A DNA stretch of 64,000 bases from Clostridia bacterium (GTDB lineage Bacteria; Bacillota; Clostridia; Oscillospirales; Acutalibacteraceae): assembly GCA_017521125.1 (NCBI GenBank), contig JAFXDV010000013.1, positions 53,255 through 117,254 of the forward strand. Reading direction: 5' to 3'. The notes under the pieces are model-generated. The model was not told the DNA's origin. It saw nothing but the letters and a program-made list of their open reading frames with translations, and searched no databases. Made by a program: the position numbers and the translations under genes. Of this stretch, positions 52,604-61,228 are shown in pieces. Positions within the stretch are counted from its first letter, which is position 1. Each line of letters opens with the position of its first letter.

Positions 52604-53746
52604 ATGGCAAGTTTGTCATTACGTAATGTTTACAAAAAATATCCTGGCGGCGTTACCGCTGTTAAAGATTTCAATCTTGAAATCAAGGATAAAGAATTTA
52701 TCATTCTAGTAGGTCCTTCAGGTTGTGGTAAGTCTACTACACTTAGAATGGTAGCAGGTCTTGAAGAAATTTCAGAAGGACAGATTTTAATTGGTGATAG
52801 AGTAGTAAACGATGTTGCACCAAAGGATAGAGATATCGCAATGGTTTTCCAGAACTATGCTCTTTATCCACATATGACCGTTTTCGATAATATGGCATTT
52901 GGTCTTAAACTTCGCAAAACACCAAAAGAGGAAATCAAGCGTCGTGTTGAAGAAGCAGCAAGAATTCTTGACATTTCACACCTTTTAGAGAGAAAGCCAA
53001 AGGCTCTTTCCGGTGGTCAGCGTCAGCGTGTAGCTTTAGGTCGTGCTATTGTTCGTGAGCCTAAGGTATTCTTACTTGACGAGCCTCTATCAAACCTTGA
53101 TGCTAAGCTCCGTGCACAGATGCGTACTGAGATTTCTAAGCTTCACTTAAAACTCGGAACAACCTTCATCTACGTAACACACGACCAGACCGAGGCTATG
53201 ACAATGGGTACTCGTATCGTTGTTATGAAGGATGGCGTTGTTCAGCAGGTTGATACACCACAAAAACTATACCTCTATCCTTGCAATCTCTTCGTTGCAG
53301 GCTTCATTGGTTCTCCACAGATGAACTTTATCGAAGCTGTTCTTCTTAAAGAGGATGGCAAGTTCTATGTAGAGTTTGGTTCTGAAGATACCAAGACTCG
53401 TGCAGGCGTTAAGTATAAGGTTCTTCTTCCCGATTCTAAGAACGAGGGAGACAAACTTGAAGCTTACGTTGGTAAGGAAGTTATTATGGGTATCCGTCCT
53501 GAAGACGTTCACAACGAAGCAGACCTTCTTAAAGCATTCCCAGAGGGAATTGTTGAAGCTGACGTTGAAGTTACTGAGCTTATGGGTGCTGAGACCTATC
53601 TTTACATGAACTGTGAAGGTCAGTCAATCAACGCACGTGTTGATCCTACCAATACAGCTAAACCTGGCGACAAGATTTCTATCACTCTTGAGCCTGGCAA
53701 GATTCACCTCTTCGATAAAGATACAGAGATGACAATCTGCAACTAA
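52604..53746 (+). CDS. ugpC: MsmX/UgpC-type ABC transporter ATP-binding protein
   Basis: A 380-residue ATPase of carbohydrate importers. Motifs are Walker [11 protein letters not shown]-loop [10 protein letters not shown], signature LSGGQRQRV and Walker [13 protein letters not shown], then the C-terminal MalK-like regulatory OB domains (from about 240). No permease or binding-protein gene is adjacent, and terminators isolate it on both sides. This matches B. subtilis MsmX, a shared ATPase serving several sugar importers. Codon use (many CGT, CTT, GGT) suggests high expression. AGGAGGT lies six bases upstream of the ATG. Confidence 0.94.
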   Translation: MASLSLRNVYKKYPGGVTAVKDFNLEIKDKEFIILVGPSGCGKSTTLRMVAGLEEISEGQILIGDRVVNDVAPKDRDIAMVFQNYALYPHMTVFDNMAFGLKLRKTPKEEIKRRVEEAARILDISHLLERKPKALSGGQRQRVALGRAIVREPKVFLLDEPLSNLDAKLRAQMRTEISKLHLKLGTTFIYVTHDQTEAMTMGTRIVVMKDGVVQQVDTPQKLYLYPCNLFVAGFIGSPQMNFIEAVLLKEDGKFYVEFGSEDTKTRAGVKYKVLLPDSKNEGDKLEAYVGKEVIMGIRPEDVHNEADLLKAFPEGIVEADVEVTELMGAETYLYMNCEGQSINARVDPTNTAKPGDKISITLEPGKIHLFDKDTEMTICN

Positions 53747-53757
53747 TTTAAAATATT

Positions 53758-53786
53758 AAGACCGCCTTAAAGGCGGTCTTTTCTTT
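53758..53786 (+). terminator. Intrinsic terminator
   Basis: The stem AAGACCGCC with GGCGGTCTT has a TTAAA loop followed by a T-rich run, about 12 bases after the ATPase stop. Confidence 0.94.
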
Positions 53787-53795
53787 TTTAAATCG

Positions 53796-53824
53796 TTGAC
53801 AAACTTAATTTATAAATATATAAT
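53796..53824 (+). promoter_or_regulatory. Consensus SigA promoter of nagA
   Basis: A perfect TTGACA and TATAAT are separated by 17 bases, about 30 bases before the nagA start. Confidence 0.9.
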
Positions 53825-53854
53825 CTTTATAGAAAAACTCGTCGGGGGTAAGGT

Positions 53855-54916
53855 ATGCTTTTAAACAATGCATCTGTTTGGGGAAACTTAAAAAATCTTA
53901 AAATCGAAAATGGAAAGATTACTGAAATATCTAACGTTCCTTTTGAAAATGCAATTGATTTAAAAGGTAAACGAGTAATTCCCGGTCTTATTGATGTCCA
54001 TACACACGGTTGCATAGGTCTTGATACAATGGATGCCGAATTTGAGGCAATGTGTGATTTTTATGGAAAAAACGGAACAACCTCTTGGCTGCCTACTACT
54101 TTAACGGCAGATGAAGAAAATCTAAAAAGGGTAACCTCTGCTAAAACAGATTATAAAGGTGCTAATATTTTAGGGTTTCACCTTGAAGGTCCCTTTATAA
54201 ATAAAAAGTATAAGGGAGCACAAAATGAAGCATATATTAGAAAACCCTCAATTCAGGAGTTTTCTAAGTATAGTAATGTTAAAATGATTTCATTAGCACC
54301 TGAATTAGAGGGTAGCGAAGAGTTTATCAAAGAGGTTTCTAAACTTTGCGTTGTATCTATCGGTCATACAGAATGTGATTACGAAACCGCTTTAAAGGCA
54401 ATAGAATGCGGCGCAAACTGTCTAACTCATACCTATAATGCAATGCCACCTATTCATCACAGAAATCCCGGACCTATAGGAGCAGGGGTTGAAAAGGGGA
54501 TATATGCTCAACTCATAACCGATGGTCTGCATATCGCAAAACCCGTGGTTCTTGCAACATATAAAATGTTTGGCGCAGACAGAATGGTAATTATAAGCGA
54601 TAGTATCAGATGCGCAGGACTGCCTGACGGAGAATATGATTCAGGTGGACTCAAAGTCTTTAAAAAGGGAAGTGAAGCACGACTTGCAGACGGAACTATC
54701 GCAGGCGGAAATTCAACCCTTTGGTACTGTGTTAAAAAAGCAACTGAAATGGGAATACCTTTTGATGATGCAGTTAAAATGGCAAGCGAAACACCTGCTA
54801 AAATGCTTAGCGTAAATAAAGGCAAAATCGAGGTAGGATATGATGCCGATTTGCTTGTAATTGATGATAATTTAGAAATAGAAACCGTAATAATTGGTGG
54901 AGAAATATATAAATAA
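53855..54916 (+). CDS. nagA: N-Acetylglucosamine-6-phosphate deacetylase
   Basis: Deacetylates GlcNAc-6-phosphate for entry into glycolysis or wall recycling. An amidohydrolase of 353 residues with the metal motif IDVHTHGCIGLDTMD, the bridging glutamate in HLEGPF, VSIGHTECDY and LTHTYNAMPPIHHRNPG. Catalytic Asp falls in MVIISDSIRCAGLPDG. GGGGGTAAGG precedes the ATG. nagB is not adjacent, so glucosamine-6-phosphate would be handled from elsewhere. Confidence 0.95.
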   Translation: MLLNNASVWGNLKNLKIENGKITEISNVPFENAIDLKGKRVIPGLIDVHTHGCIGLDTMDAEFEAMCDFYGKNGTTSWLPTTLTADEENLKRVTSAKTDYKGANILGFHLEGPFINKKYKGAQNEAYIRKPSIQEFSKYSNVKMISLAPELEGSEEFIKEVSKLCVVSIGHTECDYETALKAIECGANCLTHTYNAMPPIHHRNPGPIGAGVEKGIYAQLITDGLHIAKPVVLATYKMFGADRMVIISDSIRCAGLPDGEYDSGGLKVFKKGSEARLADGTIAGGNSTLWYCVKKATEMGIPFDDAVKMASETPAKMLSVNKGKIEVGYDADLLVIDDNLEIETVIIGGEIYK

Positions 54917-54945
54917 AAAAACGAGGCCTCAAGCCTCGTTTTTTA
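54915..54945. terminator. Bidirectional intrinsic terminator
   Basis: The stem ACGAGGC with GCCTCGT, extended by A and T runs, lies between nagA and the convergent phosphoesterase gene, whose last codons it touches. Confidence 0.93.
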
Positions 54946-56469
54946 TTTTGTTATACCATAACTATCAATAAGTTTTGTTGTTCCGTTTGTCGCACTGTAC
55001 ACCTTAACAGTAATCTTTTCGTTATCAACTAAAATTTCTGCCCAGGAATTTGCAAAAGTGTTTGTATCTTCAAGAAATGCATAATAACTACTATCATATT
55101 TGCTATAATATGGCTTACTTTGTGTACCTGAAACCCCGTGCATTGCGTAGATGGTGCCGTTTGGTTTTACATAGTGTTTGACTGAGTTAATTGCTTTGGT
55201 TTCACTATTTGCTATAGGACTTCCGTTTTCGTCAATAGGATGTGTTCGAGAAAAAAGATGGTCGTGGCCTTGCAGCACAATGTCTACATTATATTTTGCA
55301 AAAAGGCTTGATAATTGTTCTCTAAGCGCTTCGGTTGCAGCGGTGTGTTCAGGGTTAGAACCCCAATATCCTGCTGAATATAGAGGATTATGCATAGCAA
55401 CAATAGTCCACTTTTTAGGATTGTTTTGAAGTAATCCTTTTAACCAAGTTAGTTGGTCATCCTTAAGCTTTTTATCAGAGGCAGTGTCATAGGTGTTTAG
55501 CATTATAAATCTTGTGTTGGAGTAGTCTAAGTAGTAATAGAAGCCTTTTTCTGTTTTTTGACCTTCTGTCTTTATATTAAAATGCTTATAAATTTCATTC
55601 TTGCCGTTTCTATATATGGTTTCGTGATTTCCTGAAATTACAGCAAAAGGATATTTTATAAAATATTTTTCGTTAAAGTGAAGCATATTTTCCCAATAGC
55701 CCTCATACTTGGACCATTCCACAATATCTCCTGTATGTAGCATAAATGCAGGGGAGGGACAATTAGCAGTAGCTGCTGCAAGAACGTTGCCAAACGCAAC
55801 ACCTGTATCGGTTCCTAAAGCAATATCATCCTTAGTTCCTAAAACCTGAGAATCTGAAAAATGTAAAAATGTAAAAGAGGAGTCACTAGGATTAGAAGTT
55901 TTAAAGGTAGCGGCAACCGAATAAACCTTGGCTCCATCATCGCAAATTTGATAGGTGTATTCCTTATTTGGCTCAAGTCCCGAAACCACTGACTTTGAAA
56001 CATAATAAAGTGAAGATGCAGATTCGTTAAAATACGTTTCGCACATCTCATAGCTAACAGAAAATTCCTGACATTTTGCCTCATTAAAGGTATTACCTTT
56101 ACATATTTTAAGCACTGGACTTATGGGTTTTCCTATAGAGTTCCAGGTAAAACCATAAGTATTGCAGGAACTATCATAGAGTGAAATTGTTATAGATTTA
56201 TGCATATATTCTTCGAAAGTAAAGGGAAGAGCATCACTAGATTGGGTAGACTCAGTAGATTGAACTTGGGAGGATACAGTCATATTTGGAGCTTGCGATA
56301 TAAATGATTCGTTTTTAGAACTTTCCATACTGCTATTACCTCCTACATACTCGTATTCGTACTCGAACATAATCTCTTGGTCTTCTGCTTGTTTCCCACA
56401 ACCGCAAATCGACAAAATTAAGAAAACGCAAAGAACCAAAGAAAAAAATCTTAATAGTCTTGTTTTCAT
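54943..56469 (-). CDS. Purple acid phosphatase-like metallophosphoesterase lipoprotein
   Basis: A lipoprotein-type leader (hydrophobic stretch then ICGC, Cys at about residue 24) precedes a Ser-rich linker, a fibronectin-like domain (about 85-190, containing KEYTYQICDDGAKVYS) and a metallophosphoesterase domain. Its motifs are FLHFSDSQ, HTGDIVEW, ISGNHE, VAMHNPLYS and LQGHDHLFSRT. The first motif lacks the usual second His (DxH becomes DSQ). It probably releases phosphate from organic phosphates at the cell surface. It is third of a minus-strand unit after the Pit transporter and DUF47 genes. Confidence 0.88.
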   Translation of the reverse strand: MKTRLLRFFSLVLCVFLILSICGCGKQAEDQEIMFEYEYEYVGGNSSMESSKNESFISQAPNMTVSSQVQSTESTQSSDALPFTFEEYMHKSITISLYDSSCNTYGFTWNSIGKPISPVLKICKGNTFNEAKCQEFSVSYEMCETYFNESASSLYYVSKSVVSGLEPNKEYTYQICDDGAKVYSVAATFKTSNPSDSSFTFLHFSDSQVLGTKDDIALGTDTGVAFGNVLAAATANCPSPAFMLHTGDIVEWSKYEGYWENMLHFNEKYFIKYPFAVISGNHETIYRNGKNEIYKHFNIKTEGQKTEKGFYYYLDYSNTRFIMLNTYDTASDKKLKDDQLTWLKGLLQNNPKKWTIVAMHNPLYSAGYWGSNPEHTAATEALREQLSSLFAKYNVDIVLQGHDHLFSRTHPIDENGSPIANSETKAINSVKHYVKPNGTIYAMHGVSGTQSKPYYSKYDSSYYAFLEDTNTFANSWAEILVDNEKITVKVYSATNGTTKLIDSYGITK

Positions 56470-56482
56470 ATTTTTATCTCCT

Positions 56483-57103
56483 TTAAGTGTTTTTTATAAT
56501 AATCTTTTCAATAACCTCTGCTACGTGCTCACATTGGTTGCAGCAGTCTTCAAGACTTTCGTAAATAGCCTTGTGTGAAATTAGTATATCATAATTTTTT
56601 TTGGTTGTAAACAGTTGGTATATTGCTTCAACAAAGATGTCATCGCCCTGATTTTCAACCTTTTTCACCTCAACTATCAACTTCCGTAAGAACTCAGATT
56701 TTTTAAAGTTTTTAAGTTCTTTTATGACTGCAAATAATGCATTAACGCATTTGTCAACCACTTTAGATAGACTTGGTACGTAAACCGGCATATCGGTTAT
56801 GTTGAACATATAAAATTTTAATACAACCTGGTTTAATGCATCTGTGATGTCGTCAATTAACTGCACAAGGAGTAATATATCCTCCTGATCAAAGGGAGTC
56901 ATAAATTCTGTATAAAGTTGAGATATAATATGATGATGCAATTCATCTGCAGCGTTTTCGATTTTGTGCATTTTTGCTCTTTGATTTGGAACACTTAATG
57001 CAGTATAATCGCAAAGAATTTCAGAAAGTAGGGTAGACGAGCGAACACAAAAGTTTGCTTGTTCTTCTAAAAGTTTGAAATAGTCATTTCTAATTTTAGC
57101 CAT
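56483..57103 (-). CDS. DUF47 family PhoU-like phosphate transport regulator
   Basis: A 206-residue all-helical protein of the DUF47/PhoU-like type, with the repeated pattern KIENAADELHHHI and LLVQLIDDITDALNQVV and a later EDCCNQCEHVAEVIEKI. Such proteins sit next to Pit transporters and modulate them. It starts 18 bases after the Pit gene and 13 bases before the phosphoesterase gene on the same strand, which supports a phosphate-uptake unit. GGGAGTAT precedes the ATG. Confidence 0.9.
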   Translation of the reverse strand: MAKIRNDYFKLLEEQANFCVRSSTLLSEILCDYTALSVPNQRAKMHKIENAADELHHHIISQLYTEFMTPFDQEDILLLVQLIDDITDALNQVVLKFYMFNITDMPVYVPSLSKVVDKCVNALFAVIKELKNFKKSEFLRKLIVEVKKVENQGDDIFVEAIYQLFTTKKNYDILISHKAIYESLEDCCNQCEHVAEVIEKIIIKNT

Positions 57104-57121
57104 ACTTATACTCCCTTGGGG

Positions 57122-58180
57122 TCATCTGCCGTTAAAAAGAACTAAAAATATTTTTGCCACTATAAAACCTAAGAGTCCGCATCCCGGAAAGGTGAATATC
57201 CAGGTTAATACTAAATCTTTAACAATATTAAGGTTTACTTTATGTAGATTTTTTGCGGCTCCAACGCCCATTATAGCGGTGGTTTTTGTGTGGGTAGTGC
57301 TCAGAGGTATTCCCATTAGGGAAGACGGTAATAAGCAAAGCGTTGCTGCAAAATCGGCCGAAAAACCTTGATACGGCTTTAGTTTTACCATATTCATACC
57401 TACAGATTTAATAATTCTATATCCGCCAAGAGAAGTTCCAAGCCCCATGATAATCGAAACTAAAAGCATAAGCCATATTTCAGGAACTTGTTCTATTTCG
57501 ACTGTTGAGATTCCATTAACAAGAGCACCTCCGAGAAGAAAAATTGCCATAAACTTTTGGCCATCCTGAGCGCCGTGCATAAATGCCATAGCCGCTCCAC
57601 TTGCAACTTGAGCTCCTGAAAAAAATCTTTCGGTTTTCATACGGTTTTTATTTTTGAAGAAAAATACAGTAAGCTTAGACGAAATATAACCCAAAAAAAA
57701 GCCTAAAAGGGTAGAGATAACAATACCATAAAGGACCTTAATCCACTCCTTAACGTTTATTCCGCTAAAATTTCCTTGTACTGCGACTGCCGCACCTGAA
57801 ATACCCGCAATAAGAGCGTGGCTTTCACTTGTAGGAATTCCAAAATACCACGTAACTGTTGCCCAGATAACAATAGCTGACATTGCGGCACAAAGGGCTA
57901 TCAGTGCAGACTGCGAGTCATCCCCGAAATTCACCATATTACCAATCGTAGTTGCAACCGAGTGGTTGATTTTTGTCATTACAAAAACACCTAAGAAATT
58001 AAAAATAGCCGCCATAATTATTGCGTTTCTAACACCAATTGCTCGGGTAGATACACAAGTAGCAATAGCGTTTGGTGCATCGGTCCAACCGTTAACAAGT
58101 ATTACTCCTAATGTAAGAATTGTTGATATGAGCAACATAGGTTCACTGAACATTTGGTTTATAAACTCCGTTATTTGCAT
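57122..58180 (-). CDS. Low-affinity inorganic phosphate transporter (Pit family)
   Basis: A 352-residue polytopic protein with about ten helices and the Pit signature NGWTDAPNAIATCVSTRAIG near the N-terminus, repeated in inverted form later (FMHGAQDGQKFM and GIPLSTTHTKTTAIMGVG). It should import phosphate coupled to protons, probably as a metal-phosphate complex. I start at the ATG at 58180, ten bases after GGAGG; a more distal in-frame ATG lacks a site. First of the Pit-DUF47-phosphatase unit. Confidence 0.92.
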   Translation of the reverse strand: MQITEFINQMFSEPMLLISTILTLGVILVNGWTDAPNAIATCVSTRAIGVRNAIIMAAIFNFLGVFVMTKINHSVATTIGNMVNFGDDSQSALIALCAAMSAIVIWATVTWYFGIPTSESHALIAGISGAAVAVQGNFSGINVKEWIKVLYGIVISTLLGFFLGYISSKLTVFFFKNKNRMKTERFFSGAQVASGAAMAFMHGAQDGQKFMAIFLLGGALVNGISTVEIEQVPEIWLMLLVSIIMGLGTSLGGYRIIKSVGMNMVKLKPYQGFSADFAATLCLLPSSLMGIPLSTTHTKTTAIMGVGAAKNLHKVNLNIVKDLVLTWIFTFPGCGLLGFIVAKIFLVLFNGR

Positions 58181-58269
58181 AAAGCCAAAACCTCCGAGAG
58201 CAGTAATAGTATTAATATATATGTGAAAAAGGCAAATGTTTTGTTTCATATTAAAATAACTAATAAAAC

Positions 58270-58310
58270 AAAAAAGACACGGTATGCCTCAGCATTACCG
58301 TGTCTTTTAA
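58270..58310 (-). terminator. Intrinsic terminator of degV
   Basis: AAAAGACACGGTA (58272-58284) pairs with TACCGTGTCTTTT (58296-58308). On the minus strand it lies after the degV stop and is followed by a T run. Confidence 0.9.
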
Positions 58311-58343
58311 ACACATAGAGCCCACAAAAGCGAGTTTTGCTAT

Positions 58344-59237
58344 TTATTTGTCTGTTCTTTCATCGCCATAGAAAAAGATTGCTATCGTACCAGGTCCGCA
58401 ATGTGCCGAAATAATGGTTCCAATGTTATCAATCTTAATCATTTCCTCTGCATTAGGGAAATATTCCTTAAACGCATCCCTTGTTTCCAAGGCTAGATCT
58501 AAGCAATTAGAGTGTCCAATGATAAACTTATCGTTGTATGCTTTGCCGTTTTGAATATGTTCCATTATAGTCTCTACAGTAGTTTTAATGGCGGCTTTTT
58601 TGCCACGTGCCTTTGAGTATGCAATAATGCGTCCCTCACTGTTCAAATGCATTATGGGACAAATACCAAGAACGGTGCCGATAGTTGCGGCAGGTCCTGA
58701 TACACGGCCACTGCGCTTAAACTGAGTTAAATCGGTGGAGAAGAGTTGATGGTGAACCTTGTTTCTGTTGGCAAGCACCCATTCCTTAATTTCTTCCAAA
58801 CTAGCGCCGTTATCTCTCATATCTGCAGCACTGTCAACTAAGATGCCATAACCAAAACAACTGCAAAGGGAGTCAATAACAACAAGTTTGCGCTCAGGGT
58901 ATTTTTCCTTCAATATTTCAGCGGCATCAACAGCATTGCGATAGGAGGGGGTCATACCGGTTCCAAATGCAATATGAAGTACGTCACCTTTTTTAAGAAG
59001 TTCTTCAAAATATTCTTCGTAGCGGAAGGTATTAATCTGTGATGTAGCAGGCATTTTTCCTTGTTTTAACATTTCAAAGAATTCAGGTAGGGCATTAGGG
59101 TTACGTCCCATATCATCTACGTATTCTTTGCCTTCTACAACATAAGTATAAAATATAACAGATATGTCACGACCGCTTATATAATCATATGAAAGATCTA
59201 CGGTCGATTCACAAGATAACTGGAATGGAAAACTCAT
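58344..59237 (-). CDS. DegV family fatty-acid-binding protein
   Basis: A 297-residue DegV/FakB-type lipid-binding protein: N-terminal SCESTVDLSYDYIS, the fatty-acid pocket stretch KQGKMPATSQIN, then FGTGMTPSYRNAVDAAEIL, and a domain with SDLTQFKRSGRVSGPAATIG. FakB proteins present fatty acids to the FakA kinase; no fakA is seen here. AAGGAG lies eight bases before the ATG at 59237. It is monocistronic with its own promoter and terminator. Confidence 0.9.
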   Translation of the reverse strand: MSFPFQLSCESTVDLSYDYISGRDISVIFYTYVVEGKEYVDDMGRNPNALPEFFEMLKQGKMPATSQINTFRYEEYFEELLKKGDVLHIAFGTGMTPSYRNAVDAAEILKEKYPERKLVVIDSLCSCFGYGILVDSAADMRDNGASLEEIKEWVLANRNKVHHQLFSTDLTQFKRSGRVSGPAATIGTVLGICPIMHLNSEGRIIAYSKARGKKAAIKTTVETIMEHIQNGKAYNDKFIIGHSNCLDLALETRDAFKEYFPNAEEMIKIDNIGTIISAHCGPGTIAIFFYGDERTDK

Positions 59238-59294
59238 AATAAAACTCCTTGGATTATGCAATAAATTTTTGTGGGTCTTACACTCAACGTTATT

Positions 59295-59323
59295 ATTATA
59301 CACTCTGTTGAATTTAACCGCAA
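59295..59323 (-). promoter_or_regulatory. Promoter of degV
   Basis: On the minus strand, TTGCGG and a perfect TATAAT are separated by 17 bases, about 58 bases upstream of the gene start. Confidence 0.6.
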
Positions 59324-59374
59324 CGAATTATCCGTATTTGCGACTATAAACTAAAATTCCTCACAGTAGAGTCT

Positions 59375-59412
59375 AAAAAACAGGACTCTCCTAGCGGTAG
59401 AGTCCTGTTTTT
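59375..59412 (-). terminator. Intrinsic terminator of the XRE regulator gene
   Basis: AAACAGGACTCT pairs with AGAGTCCTGTTT around a 9-base loop. On the minus strand a T run follows, after the regulator stop. Confidence 0.9.
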
Positions 59413-59425
59413 CGACTAAATATTT

Positions 59426-60028
59426 TTATTTTTTATTTCTTTTTCGTATAAACGAACATAGCAAAATTATAATCTGTGCGGGAATTCCCACCAGGTATAT
59501 AAGTTCAACCCTAATGCTGTTTATGTATAATGGAAGTTGTATACATATTAGTATAGACCACATTAAAAGAGAAATGATAAGATAGTTTCTTTTAGTGTTA
59601 AACCATATGCTGTTAAGCACAAGCCATACTATAAAGGTAACAGGAACAGCATAGATAAATGCTAACCACTGATGATTTGCATTTTGTAGGAGGAGAGAAA
59701 GCAATACAAAAATAATTACAGCGGCTAACCAGACACCCACTATGGCAACCATTGTTATAACCGAGCGACTGTATTTGTGCATAATTCGCTTTTTTATTGG
59801 CATATCTTTTGGTGAATGATTTTCTTTCACAAGATAATCTAAAGTAACACCAAAAAGTTCCGCAATATCAACAAGAACCGTAATATCAGGAAGAGATTCA
59901 CCATGTTCCCATTTAGAAACGGCTTTGTCTGAATAATTAAGTTTTTCTGCAAGCATAAGTTGAGTCATTCCACTTGACACTCGAAGCTCAGAAATATTTT
60001 TTGCAATTATAGATTTTATATCGTTCAT
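59426..60028 (-). CDS. XRE-family regulator with C-terminal membrane domain
   Basis: A helix-turn-helix domain (residues about 8-62: ELRVSSGMTQLMLAEKL, then SDKAVSKWEHGESLPD) is followed by four membrane helices (about 90-195). Such membrane-bound XRE regulators are common in Clostridia, and their signals are unknown. The ATG has only a weak upstream purine run. The promoter TTGATT-N17-TATAAT carries a GTGTA-N7-TACAC dyad over its -10, a plausible autoregulation site. It diverges from the alpha/beta hydrolase gene. Confidence 0.88.
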   Translation of the reverse strand: MNDIKSIIAKNISELRVSSGMTQLMLAEKLNYSDKAVSKWEHGESLPDITVLVDIAELFGVTLDYLVKENHSPKDMPIKKRIMHKYSRSVITMVAIVGVWLAAVIIFVLLSLLLQNANHQWLAFIYAVPVTFIVWLVLNSIWFNTKRNYLIISLLMWSILICIQLPLYINSIRVELIYLVGIPAQIIILLCSFIRKRNKK

Positions 60029-60053
60029 AAAAGTTTAACTCATTTCTTATTTT

Positions 60054-60090
60054 GTGTAAACATTATACACTATTTATCAAAAAAAATCAA
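60054..60090 (-). promoter_or_regulatory. Promoter of the XRE gene with overlapping dyad operator candidate
   Basis: On the minus strand, TTGATT (60085-60090) and TATAAT (60062-60067) are 17 bases apart. An inverted repeat GTGTA (60054-60058) and TACAC (60066-60070) overlaps the -10, and a further GTGTAA occurs at 60095-60100. Confidence 0.65.
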
Positions 60091-60217
60091 TGGAGTGTAA
60101 ATTTTTTTAAGAATCTGTTTTTAACATTTCTTGATAAATTTCTAAAAAATATAATAAGATATTTAATTTTTCTTAAAACTGTGTTAAAATAAAAGTATAG
60201 AGACAAGGAGGAAGCTT

Positions 60218-61189
60218 ATGAAAAAGAATAAAAAGAATTTTCTTTTGGGAACAGGCATAGCTCTTGGCTCAATTGCCGCCATCAGTTCAATTTCGTATTT
60301 GATAACCAAAAAGATGGTAACAATAGCTCTTGACAGACAGGTGCCCGATGCAAATCCTGCGGCTATGAAGCTTTTAACAGGAGACGCTAATATAGAGGAA
60401 AAACTTAATTTTTTAACCGAAAATTCAAAAGCACTTGAAGACAAAGGACTTGAGGTTGTTGAAATTACAGCACAGGATGGTACAGTGTTGGTGGGCCATC
60501 TCTATAAGAATAAAAAGGCAAAACGAACCATTATCGCTATGCACGGATGGCGTTCATCTTGGGCAAGAGATTTTTGTTTAGTTTATGAGTTCCTTTTTGA
60601 AAGCGATTGCAACGTGCTTTTCGTAGAGCAAAGAGGTCAAGGGGACAGTGGCGGAGATTATATGGGCTTTGGCCTTATGGAGCGATATGATTGTCTTGAC
60701 TGGATAAATTGGGTTAATAGTACCGATATGAAAAAACTGCCCGTTTATCTAATGGGTATTTCAATGGGAGCAACAACCGTTCTTATGACAACAGGTTTTG
60801 ATTTACCCCAAAACGTTAAGGGCGTTATTGCTGACTGTGGGTTTACGTCTCCAAATGATATTTGGCGCCATATAGCTCAAAATATGAAGCTTCTATATAC
60901 AAGTTTCATGGGAGAAATAGCATCGGCAATTTGCAGAAGAAAAATTAACGTAGCACCTGACGGATATTCTACAGTTACCGCCTTAGAAAACAGTCAGGTC
61001 CCGGTTCTTTTTATACACGGAACAGAAGATAAATTTGTGCCGATAGAAATGACCTATGAAAACTACAAAGCTTGCGTGGCACCTAAAAGTCTTTTTATTG
61101 TTCCGGGTGCAGAGCATGGAACAAGCTATTTTGTGGCTAAGGACGAATATGAAAATCAACTAAAACAATTTTGGTCAAAATGGGACTAA
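60218..61189 (+). CDS. Membrane-anchored alpha/beta hydrolase
   Basis: An N-terminal signal-anchor helix (about residues 6-28) precedes an alpha/beta hydrolase domain. HGWRSSW is the oxyanion region, GISMGA holds the nucleophile Ser182, HGTEDKFVP supplies the Asp and GAEHGTSY the His. It is likely an esterase or acyl hydrolase at the outer membrane face; the substrate is unknown. AGGAGGAAG lies six bases before the ATG. It diverges from a membrane-bound XRE regulator and ends at a terminator, so it may be under that regulator. Confidence 0.88.
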   Translation: MKKNKKNFLLGTGIALGSIAAISSISYLITKKMVTIALDRQVPDANPAAMKLLTGDANIEEKLNFLTENSKALEDKGLEVVEITAQDGTVLVGHLYKNKKAKRTIIAMHGWRSSWARDFCLVYEFLFESDCNVLFVEQRGQGDSGGDYMGFGLMERYDCLDWINWVNSTDMKKLPVYLMGISMGATTVLMTTGFDLPQNVKGVIADCGFTSPNDIWRHIAQNMKLLYTSFMGEIASAICRRKINVAPDGYSTVTALENSQVPVLFIHGTEDKFVPIEMTYENYKACVAPKSLFIVPGAEHGTSYFVAKDEYENQLKQFWSKWD

Positions 61190-61192
61190 AAT

Positions 61193-61226
61193 AAAAGACA
61201 TTGTCATCACTGACAATGTCTTTTCA
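61193..61226. terminator. Bidirectional intrinsic terminator
   Basis: A perfect 14-bp stem (AAAAGACATTGTCA with TGACAATGTCTTTT) with a TCAC loop lies between the convergent hydrolase and phosphatase genes. Confidence 0.93.
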
Positions 61227-61228
61227 TT

